Positions 24,901 to 36,900 of a stretch of 64,000 nucleotides of DNA are shown in pieces; position 1 is the first letter of the stretch; the number at the start of each line of letters is the position of its first letter. The stretch comes from Marthasterias glacialis (Eukaryota > Echinodermata > Asteroidea > Forcipulatida > Asteriidae). A program made the translations under genes and the position numbers. Under the pieces are notes generated by a model, which made no database searches, had not been told where the DNA came from, and was given only the letters and a program-made list of their open reading frames with translations. The stretch covers positions 7,389,047 to 7,453,046 of the forward strand of contig OU452221.1 in the NCBI GenBank assembly GCA_911728455.2, in the 5' to 3' direction.

Positions 24901-27900
24901 GCTGACGAGCACGTGATTCTAAATGGTGTTGAGTTTGTAGAATTTTGTAGCATTTCCAAGCAAAAATATTCCAACATTTCAAAGACCATCTTTATAACAT
25001 GTAAGTTATGCGCAAATCAATGGACGCTTCCATTTCACTCTTACAAATGTTGTGCACAGTCTTTAATCTTTAGATGAAAAAGACTAAAACAAAAGACTAG
25101 ACTCACCCTTCGCTGCATCTTCCTTGCCTTCTCCCACTCACTCTCCTCTTCAACATCATCGTCCTCAGAATCCCAATCATCATCATCCTGCTCCTCCTCC
25201 TCCTCAGCATCGCCTCCTTCATCGTCCTCTGTTCCCATCTCCGCCTTGGGGCTCTCCCCCGGCCTGCCAGGCAGACCTGCTGCCTGCTCTTTACTCTCCT
25301 TGTTTGGAATCGGGGGTAACTTCCTCTCGACTCGTGGTGAGATGCCTGGAACGGGGGACCGTGGTGAGGATATTACCGCCGGTTGGGTAGGTTTGGTCTT
25401 GGAGACCAGGCTATCTGAGTTGGTTTGGATCCCTGAGTCTGCAGGTTTCGAAACGGCCACATCTAAAAGGAGATTCAAACGTTTTATTTTCTATATTTTT
25501 TTGTAGTCATTTTTTTTGGTAATCTTAAATGCTGTTGAAGACACGTTTGTCGATGGAATCACAGAAATTAATGCAGATGCATCCCCGGCTTCTGTTCTTA
25601 TCAATAAAGGAGTGGAAAACTCAATCACATTTTTATTTCTTGCTTAAGGAAAAACACAACGCTGGAAACGCTAAACATTTCTTGACAATTAAAATCTTTC
25701 CTTCACTATTTAAGGACTGTTTTTTTTTGCCCCTTGAATAAAATATAGAAATCTTAATTTCCCTGTTTACCGACGGAGACATTTTTGATCATTTGAAGAT
25801 GATTTGTACAAAATTGCTTTCATTCAAGAAACAGTTATCTTACCTCCTGCGTGGTTAGATGCATTGGACGGAAGAAGGTCATCCTGAAAGGGTCAAAATG
25901 TTCATCGATTACTCACTCAATAAAGGCTATCCACAATTTGGTTTCAATGAACTATTGAAGGATAATGAGGAATGGATATACTCCTGCAACGTAAAGGCAG
26001 GGTACACCTTTGGAACCGTACGTTTGTTTCAATCCTGTATAATTGTCAGCGGCGAAACTAGGGTAAAATTTTATGGGGACACAGGGGGGTGCATCAGCTT
26101 TTCTAGGGGGAACTTCTCGCCAACTATAAATGTTCACTTTTCCTATACAAGCCCCTTTTCAGCACTCTTATTATGACGTCTACTATTTTTTTATAAGATA
26201 ATCTGACATGGAGGTAAAAACAAATATACTGTCTGCATGTAAATAGAAAAATTGTTTACAAAAAAAACATTGAAATTACTACAAAATGTTACATTTTTAT
26301 TCTGGTAATTTTTTCAATCTCAAAAGTCCAGATTTCAAATTGGGAGGGGGGGGGGGGGGCACGGCCATCAATTGGGGGGGGGGGGCACATGCCCCCCCCC
26401 CCCCTTCACTTCAGGGGCCCTTTAAGAAGGAAAAACATTCTTTGATATTCATGTGCTAAGAAAAATATCTCCTTTCTGTAACAGGTCCCTTCCCTTCCCA
26501 CCTCCCCACCATACGAAACAAAATTAACCAAACAGACTAAGGATAAGGAAAATTAACAACGGCAGACGAACAAAGTAAAGAAAGGAATTGATGAAGACTT
26601 ACGTCGGAGTCCCAGTCTGATTCTGTTTGCATGCAGAGGGAAAAAAGGAAGGTTGCGAATCAATACAGAAAGCAAAACAAAATCAAAATCTTTAAAAGGA
26701 GAATGAAAGGGTTTCAAAGATGACACTAGGGTGTGTTCCGCTTGCGCGAATGTTGCAAAAAAAATTTGATGGAACATTTTGTGTACTGCTAACGTTGGCG
26801 GATGTTAGCAACAGATTGCAAACACATTTCTGAGGTGTTTGCAACTGGCCTTACACTTTTAAGATGGCAGAAAGGTAAGTTGACGATATCGTTTTGTTGT
26901 CACAACAAATATCTAGAATGTACATTTCAGGGGTGGATATACGCAGCAGAGTTGGGGCAAAGTTTTCTTTTTTGTATATGAATATTAAGAAGGAAATATG
27001 AAACTGAAAGAAAATAGCATGACTGTTGGCCGCTATACTAACATCAGTCAAGTGAGTTTTGCGCTCACATAATGGGTTCCACTGAGCACAAACTACATCA
27101 CATTTCGAAATAATAGTTTTTGAAAACAAAGTCATCTGAAACAAACAAATAGCTGTTGCCAACTGCTTACAAACCAAAATGACCTGAGGTAAAAATGCAG
27201 CAAGTGGTTCTGGCCTTACAATCTGAGCCTGGAGGAAATCTATCTCAAAGGTTTACCAGCCTTTGAGAAAGATTCTGCCAGGGTCAAAACATGAGGTCAA
27301 TAACACTTTTTACAGAAAGTCATGTATGTGCTTCAGATGATGGATGACAGCAAACTGATTTGAAAGTCAGGACTGACTTCCTTACTTTATAAAATAAAGC
27401 TAAACATACCTTCATCATCATTCTCTTCAGCCTTCGGATCTTTAGATGTTAAGGAGTTGCTGTTGGCTTTGATAATGGGGTTCTGGTGAGAAAATTACAG
27501 AAATGCTCATCCGGTGATAAATTCAAGGCGCTGCTTTCATTTCATTTCATTCATACTGGTTGTGAAGCCAAGGATTCTCAGAAAAGCAAACTTAATCACT
27601 TTACTAGCCAAGAACCCCATTGAGAGAAGACACGGAAAGAAATATCAGTTTTAGATGTGGGAGGAAAACCCCCCAGGGAAATATTCTAGGGGAAAACCCA
27701 GGAATCAGTTAGGGACTGAAAACCCCAATCCACATAGTGCCCCCAGCAGTATTATTCCAACTGGGGTCCTAGAGGTGGAAGGCGGGAAAAAGACACCACT
27801 ACGCCAACCCGACCACCTCTTGCTTACAAAAGACATACAAAAACCTGAGCTTAAATTGCTGGCAGCAAGTTTATTGTGAGTGTAGCAGCTCACATTACGC

Positions 27901-30900
27901 TATCATCACTCTGTGTCTAATACATCACCAGAACAACCCCTCTGTAACAATTTTGCAATGAGATCACACAGCTCAGAACAACAGAGTCAATGAGTGGTAC
28001 ATCAAACTTGAAAAGCTCTCATATTGTATGGATCTTAGATCGAAAAAGAACGCCTAATCAACTGTCACGTGCAACACACTGTTTCAACCAGGGATGAGAT
28101 TTGCCAAATTTGAAAAAATCCTGAAAACTTGCTTGTGGGCCTGTGTTCCCCCTCATTCTAGACCCAGACCTCCCCGGATGTAACAATTCAGGAGGTTTAC
28201 AGATTCTGTGCATCACTAGAATTACAAAACTACAGTTCTGGACACAATGTGGACTTATTCTCTCTCCCTTTGATGCCTGCTTCACCTCTTTTAAGCATTA
28301 ACTTGAACCAAGGAGATTTTGAGAAAATCCTGAGAAATCACACGCCTGTTCAACAATCGCCCGGTTCCTTGTCACTTGTTACACACTCTAACAGCTCCCA
28401 CTTTTTTCTTCTTCTACTTTCCTCGCATAATTTCTTTGCGTTATGCTTCTCAATTAATTTCCGTTGTGAGTGTATGTCCTTAGTTTTGCATCAAATTTTA
28501 GTATTTTAATCTTTTTAAAATCATATTTTATGAGTATTTTTGTATCATTGAATGCTTGTTAAATCTGTATTTTAAAGCCCCAACTCAACATTGGTAAACT
28601 GACTGTAAATGCTTCCATTCTTTGCACAAATCAAGATATCTGTAATAAAACCAACCTCTGAAAATGTCCGCTCATTACGTTGTTTCATTTGCGAGAAAAT
28701 GGTAAGAATGCATTCAGCATTTTTGTATGCACTCCTATAGAGAGAGTTTTCCTGTTACTGAGATGAAAACTAAATTTGGATCTTATATCATTTATTATTT
28801 AAAAACAATAACACTTCAGGCAGAAATATTTCAACTAAAGTTTTTTACCATCAGTATTTTTGTACCATGTAAGGTATATGTAACTCTGTGAAAATTTATG
28901 TTTTTCTTCTTACCAATGTTAAGCTGGGGCTTTAACTCAGCCTGCAGGCTGCAAAAATATTTTTAATGCACCAGAAATGAACGTCCCTCGATGTCATCTT
29001 TTTTTTCGATATCGAAATATCCGACACTCAATATCGAGTATACTTGATATACCGTCATTTACACAACCCCTGTCCCTGTACGCTACCAGAAATAATAATA
29101 ACAGTAATTAGCAAGTAGACCTACCTGGAGACCTCGTTTGACGGTGGAGTCTTTCTTGACTTCCTCATCAGTAAAATGGAGACTGGAATCATCCTCATCA
29201 TCCTCCACGTCACTCATCCCTAGTTTATTCAAAACATCTAAACATTTGTGGAGAAATAGACGATCTCCGTTATTACGCCAGTTTCAAAGGCATCGGGAAA
29301 ACAGCATTAGTAAAGAACCTTTTGCAAAACAAGTCAATAATAACAGTTGGCACAAGAACTGTACTGAACACCTTGATATTTCTCATTGAGATTCTTTAAT
29401 TTATTATTTTTAATTTAGGTCTTGAGGCATTGCATGGTGAGGTATCAATGTATATTTGGTTTGCGGTAACACCTTGTGATTGTATCTACTGTGCTATATA
29501 CAGTAGATTGTTCTGTGAGATTGTTCCTGTTATTATTCTACTACCGCAGAGTAGATTTTGGAATTCAGGGGGGACAATTTAGTTCTGAAAAAGAACTGTC
29601 CTGCTTATGTCCTGGGGAGGTACAAAATCAGCTGGGACTACTACTACTTTTGCTTAGTGGATCGATGGGGACTTCTTGGATAACTTCACTGCCGCGGAGT
29701 GGGTTTGTTAATAGTCTACTGTATATAGCAAAGTAAATATAATGGTGTTACTGCAAACCAAATACGTATCTTTAATTTATTGTTAAATTAATTTCTTAAT
29801 TTCTGAGGAAAATGCTTACCTATACTGCCAACTTAAATTTGAAAAAAATAATTTCAGGCCTGGAAATGTAGAGTCCATGGAGGACAGCGTCTCTGTTGCC
29901 CCTGGGCCCAATTTTATGGCTCAGCTCGCCATGGAATTCTGCGCTTATGGCCGATAGAATCCTGTGCTTTACAGGGGATTGTGAGTGCAGAATTCGGTGG
30001 TAAAAATTGCCATGAAATTGACCCCTGATCTTTGCCTTGGTTCCCATATAATCAAAATGCCCTTTGCAAATTGAAAAATGTCCTTGTCCCAACCAAATCT
30101 GAATTCCCAGTCCTGACAGTGTACCTTTTCTTTGCTGCTTGTCCTGTGAGCTGAGTGGGCGTTTCTCGACCTCATCATCATGTTTGGCTGCAGAACCAAG
30201 AAACATAAATTAGGACTCATGTCCAAATGAGAATACAAGCAACTTGACCAGAACATTATTAGGCATGTGTGGAGTGTTTGTGATAACATCTACTGGATCA
30301 GCTTTGTCCCAATTAGTGTACGGTCTTGTCAGTTTTTTCGCAGCATCAATCATTTCTCAGTCATGACCCCTGGGTTTGTTTATTTGCAAAACAGACCCTT
30401 CCAAGAGCTAGTCAGCATTAGTTCTGAGTGTCTCCCTTCCAGGGGCTAGTGACAAAAGCAGACAATATGGAGTTTTGGGGACAAGGTTTCTGCTGGGTCA
30501 GTTGAAAATGAACATTTGGTAAGGGGGCAGGCTAATGGTGAAGGGCAAAGTAAAAAATTGGGTGGTGTAATTGTGAATGCCAATGGTAAAATCTGGAACC
30601 TCTGAAGGTTGTATTTCTGACATAGCAAAGTTGGAAATCCTACATATATTTCTGCTTACATGTGGTGCGATGGTCATTCTTCTCTTCTGATATCTGGTCA
30701 AAACAAATAGAGAAACAAACAAAAACAGTAATTTCGCAAATCATTTTGACAACAAAAATGTCTACCCTGTCAGTCGTTCAAGTCTTTCTTTCCAGGAAAC
30801 GAACCAAGCAGCTCTTTTCAGAGCCAACACTTGCTTCTTCCTAGCAGAGATTAACACATGGTGTAGTCGAAAGGATGCACTGTGCAAGTGTCGTGCATAT

Positions 30901-33900
30901 TTAACCGTTGCGTCTCGTACGTGATTTTGTTTCCTTCACATGTTAAAGCAATGTATGCGTGAACCCAAGGTTCCCCAAAATGTTCAAATATGTTTCTATT
31001 ACAATCTATCTCCAGAATGCAAAGCCTCAAATCTTACACCTGTATGGGAAAGAGGCAGTTACGTTTGTCTCGCAACGAATTCATTTACCCCTCCCTGTTC
31101 TTAGCTGCGCTGTGAAGAGACTTGCGTTTATATATCTCCATATCATGTTTCTGCACATTAGGGCAGGTTGCTATCTCTTCAAAAAGTAGCCCACACCTCG
31201 AGTGGCCTTTGGGCCTTGTGATGGGCGAATTGCATAAAAAAAATAATTTTTAAAAACAAAGCAAAGGCTTTGGCACTCACATTTGGCATCTTCTGAGATG
31301 GAATTCCCTCAAGAGCACCTAATACATCGTCATCGTCCCATTCACTGCCACTCTGCAACATGACCAGAAACAAAAGTGTTAATCATTTATGCTGTTTCTG
31401 GAAAATGAATAAGGTAAATTTTTTTTTGATAAAGGTAAATCATTTTTTTTTAAATGATCAATAGCTTTACAAAATGTTCTTGTAAATGTACATGTACATG
31501 TACACAAGAAAGTTTGCAAAGTCCATTGAATGAAATGTATCTGTTACAACCTGTTGAAATACAGGTAAAAAAAGGAACACAAAAACAGGAAAACAGTAAA
31601 AGTGAACAAATACTTTTCAACATGGCAAAAAAAAAAGGAATTTTACCTCTCCTACAGAAATGACGCTGCTCCTTGCTGAGAGTGGAGGCCCCCTGGGTGT
31701 TGCCGTATAGCTATCAACAGGAGGGCCACTGTCTCTGGGTGTGGGGGTCGGAGAGTCCCATGGATCAGTCTCACTGACAGAGTGACCTCTTCCCTTAGCC
31801 TGTCCAGCTGGCAGTTTAGCCGGAGTTAACTTGGTGGCAGGAGTGGGATCTCCAAATTTGGACATGCGTGGGATCTTGCTGCCTTCTTGACTGGTCCGCG
31901 CCGAGGAGCGTGCACTGCCTGCACTGGCTAGGCTGTCCTTGGAGACTGCTCGAGGAATGCGGGACTTGGAGGCCGTTGACCGTTGGGATACTGAGGAAAA
32001 TTAAAGGTAACTATGTTGAATGTTTATTGCTAGATGTAATAAATGCATTTGGAATAAATAACATTGTTTTGCAAAGCACCGAGTATACAGTGCTTATCAC
32101 ATATCGGTGTAAGGGATAAAAAAAATAATAATAGTTAGTTGAATATGTACTCTCAAAAAGAACCAAAACCCCATATTTATTTCACACTTGATGCAATTTT
32201 CCTGGTAATAATGACCACTCAGTATTCAGGCTACTCAGTATGCTAACTCCTGGGTTATCTCGCCTAACCCTACTACCGAGCTATTTCCTGGTAAAATCGC
32301 TATTTCTCAGGAGTTTGCCAGGATTTGTAGATCAAGTGTAAAAAGGTCAACCAAATTTTCCTGAGAATTTGCTGGGAAATTTGTCTAGTGTGAAAGGAGT
32401 TTATTATTAATCTAAATTGGCCAGTCTAAAGGTTTATTTGTACATGAAATCTTACCATCCAAGCTTTGAACAGAGTCATTGTCCGATTCCGCAACAAATT
32501 TGTTCAGTTTCACTGCCTTAGACACCTGAGAAAAAAGTCAACACCATAAATTATGAAAAAATCCAATAAGCTGTTGCAAACTGCTTACCAACCACAAGGA
32601 CCCGTTGTATAAATGAAGGGAAAAAAAGGTTAATGGCCTCACGTTTCCACCCTAACAGAGTCTTCCTCAAGAAAGACTCTGCTAGGGTCGAAGGTTACCT
32701 GTGCCTTTAATTTTACTTGGGCAGTTGCCTATAGTTCTACAACCAGTGTGCAGACAAACTTTTAACCTCACCTTGTCCCATCCCGTTGACAAATTATTAC
32801 ATCACATGCACGCACATCTGCTTAATGCACAAGGCTTTGGCTACGTCCAGCTCCAGAGCTGGCATACGTTTGGAATTTTTTTTTCACAAGAATACAAATT
32901 TTCCTTTTCTTCAAAGGCATTTCATATAACCTAAACTGATAACTCTGAGAGGACCTTCAGGCTTTTACATAACATGTGTGCAAGGCAAGTCCACACACCA
33001 TTTCTTTTAGACATAAATTATCGAGGAAAAACCAGCTCAATGCATTTCCTATGTCCTTCTGGTGGTGTCTTTCAGAGGAATTACGTCACCTTACGAACAC
33101 AGGATTCCCTTTATGGCCCCCCTCTGCCTGATCAGGCATCCCACACCCAACACAGTTAGCTAGTTCAAGAAACTCACTAGTTGTTTAAATGGTCTACTTT
33201 GTGACTTACCTTTGGCTTGGGTTTGACGGGTTCTTCTGCCTCAGATGCAGAAGCTCCCCACGAATCATCGCCAAATGAGTCCCTTCAAATAATATCAATT
33301 AATCAGTTTTAATTGTACTATAATAATAATAGTAATTTTATTTCTGTTTTAGGATTCGAACTGCCTCTAGCTGCCGGGCAATCTCGGTAGTCTAGTTGGT
33401 AAGACATCTGTTCTACAATGGCGGGGTTGTGGATTCGAATCCCACCCGAGGAATATGCCTGTGGATTTTTTTTCACAGGACTCGGGAAAGTACCGAGTAT
33501 ACAGTGCTTAACACGCATCGGTGTATAGGCAAAAAACACAAATAATATTCTTTGTCTCTGATGCAAAAATTTACATCTATTATAATAATAGTGATAATAC
33601 ACATTTCTTATACAGTGCACATATCATAGTAGCTAAATCAAGTCACTTAAACAACATTATCATTGCATACTTAGACCATTCCTCAAACTTTCTCAACTCT
33701 CTTGGGGGGAACATACAACCCCAAGCTTCTTAATAGCGCTAAAGGGGTTAATCTAACACAAGTCTATTTCTTATGTCTGCTTTAAAGCAGAAAATACTGC
33801 TGAACAATTTGCTGCTAAGCACAAATGAGCAGGATACCAGTCGCAGAGGGTACATGTGACATGGTGCTTTAGCTGGTAACCTTATTCTGGTATTAGCATA

Positions 33901-36900
33901 ATTGTTTTTGTGCTTAGCTACTTTTTGTGCTTAAGCATTTCTATGAAATTGGGTCCAGGTAAACAACTGGATGACAATATTTTAAAATGATTACAAAACA
34001 CAGATTGTAAAAATAAACTTACTTTCCAATGGATAAGTCGTCCTCTTCGTCATCTGTTGCCAAAAAGAGAGAAAACATTTCTTCAAAATGTATGCAAAAT
34101 TATTCACTTAAGTTCCAAGCTGACTCACACTATTGCTTTAATAAAAAGGATAATTCTTCACAATATTTTCGTGATAAATACCATTGATGGTGAAGACATA
34201 AGAATAAACAAGCGCCTTTCTCAGGGATGAGATTTGCCGACTGTGAAAATTCCTGAAAATGGCTTGCTGACCTGGGTTCCCCCTTATTCCTGACCCAGAA
34301 CCTCCCAGGTGTTACAATTCAGGAGGTTTACAGACTCTGTGCATCACCACAAATACAAAACTACAGGTTTGTACACAATGTGGACTATTTCGTTCTCCCT
34401 TTGGTAAATGATTTACATTCTTTCAAGAAAATTTGAAGATCAATGAGATTTTGAGAAAGTCCTGAAATCAGGAAAAAATCCTGAGAAATCACATGCCTGC
34501 TTTCTTTAGTAGGGCATTCAGAATTGAAATTTGTTGGGGGGAAAAATTTCTCAAAGAACTTCCATCATTTCAAAACCATTTACTAACATGTTCACAAAGC
34601 TACCGTATTAAAAATCAACCCTTCCACTCACCATATTCATCAGCAGCCCCACCTCCTCCAAGACTGAACCCAAGTCCAATCCCTTCAGAGCCTGCTGTTG
34701 AGCCAAACATGCTAGAGCCTGGCCTCACAATGGCTGATCGAGGGCGTCTGTTAGAGTTAAACTCATCGATTAGATGTGAGCAACTGTTGAGAACAAATAG
34801 GCATTTATTAGGCAACCGTTGAACGTGTATCAAAGCGTCTTACTTTACTAAGGGAGCGTAAGCCCCAGTCATCAAATCAGCTAAAATTTTGAAGCATCTC
34901 AATGGGAGACTTTGGAACGCTGGGGGGCAGCAGACTTACCAGGTAAATTTCCATTGATTGCATAGTTCTCAGCATGCGCAAATTTCCTAGAACAATGGAT
35001 TTACCTGGTAAGTCTGCTGCCACCTTGTGTCCTCAAAAGTCTCCAATTCAAATAAATTGGGCTCTTTGGTCATAGAGCTCTGTAGGTTGAAAAGGCAAGT
35101 TCACAGGTTCAACTTGTACACCAGTTGATATTTCGTTCACCCTGACCACTCCAACTCAACAAATTCCCACTGAATGTTTTGTTTGATTCTGTTAAACAGA
35201 GGGCTGCACTAGTAGACTGATCATGCTTAACATGGGATCAGGCATACCACCATAATCAGAGTCCAACAATTTGGGTGTTGAGTTACTGTATGGTGTCGGA
35301 CAGAGGACTGCACTAGTAAAATGATCATGCTTTACATGGAATCAAGCATACCACCATAATCAGAGTTCGACAATGTAGGTGTTGAGTTACTGTATGGTGT
35401 TGGACTGAGGACTGCACTAGTAAACTGATCATGCTCAACATGGGATCAGGCATACCACCATAATCGGAGTCCAACAATTTGGGTGTTGAGTTACTGAATG
35501 GTGTTGGATTTTGTTAGATTGAGGAAGGATCCTAGTAAATCACTAAAAGGAGTTAGGATCTAGATTATTGTTAAAATAAATTTCAGTTTAGCAGGCCTGA
35601 AAACAAAACAGGAAAGTAGAGAACTGGTTTTATAAAATGTTGCTATATTTTGTTTTTAAAATAACAAAATATACTAACTTTTGAAATTTTCACTATAATC
35701 CATTTGGAAAAATCCACTTAACATTCTTTAACCCTAACTTCCTAGGTGTTTTTTCTAGAAACCATGCCAAATCCGCCAAAATCAATCAACTGTTGTACAG
35801 TCAATAATGCAACTGTACTGAATCAATCGTAACCAACCGGTGCACTGAATGTTCTAAAGAGGTGAAAGACCAACTCCATCAAAATTAATTTGTGGTTCAA
35901 CAGGGCTTAAAGACCAACTCCATCAAAATCAACCAAATGTTTCAATCTGGTGGTGTACTGGATCAATCAAAATCAAGCAAAACCAGCTGATTGATTTTGA
36001 TGGATTTGGTACCGTTAGGGTTAATAAAGGCCACAGGATTGGAACAAATTTACTTCTCCAGGAAACAATGATGTCCCTGTGGCTACTTGAAACATAAACA
36101 TTACCCATGGAATCCTCCCATGATGGCGTGATCATTGGCTGTCCATCCTTTACTGTCCTTGATTTCAGTGTCTGCTTTACGGTCCAGCAGTAACTTCACC
36201 AGTCCAATCTGGTCTGATTGAGAAGCAAGCATCAGGGCAGTCCTAACAATGGGTCGAGAGGGAACAACAAGTTAAAGTCTCTGATAAAACAATTTGACTG
36301 ATGTGGTAACTGCATCAGGGATGAAAAATATCATTTTGGTTTTGCTCTTACACTGATGCATGATAAACGCTGAACACATCTGCTCCAGAGTATATTTACA
36401 TATACATATATATATTCTTTTTATGCAATTCGCCCATCATAAGGCCCAAAGGCCACTCGAGGTGTGGGTTACCTTTTGAAGGAATAGAAGTCTTTACAAA
36501 ACCTATTTGATTTTACCTGTTAGTGTTATCCGTTGCATTGACGTCAGCATCGTTGTCCAAAAGAACTTCAACCATGACATCTTGCTTGGCCTCTGTACAC
36601 AGGTGAAGGGCTGTGCTGCCATTCTAAGAAATACACAACACGCTGATGATTTGTTGAGGTCTTCCCCTTTTAGGGCTTATATAATAGTAATAAGACGATT
36701 CTTATATAGTGCCAAGAGGTCCCAATGCGAGAGACTCTCTATCAGGCCTGACACTTCAAGGAGCCAATGGAGGCAATTCCCTGTTGCCCCTGGTCATTGC
36801 CTTGGTGCCCTTGAAATGTCCCAGTACAAATTTACAATTTCCTCACAGAGGTGCCCTTTATCAAGAAGAAAATGCCTTGGTGCCCTTGCCCTTTCAAGAA

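Larger units (their letters stand above)
17891..25106. other. 7.2-kb intron between exons 18 and 19
   Basis: The largest ANKRD26 intron. It contains SINEs at 18910, 20811 and 24272, a retroelement end at 24378, a C-rich CAGTGG element at about 21862, and one candidate microexon at 20189. The stretches 19150-20160 and 22900-24180 show no feature I can name. Confidence 0.7.
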
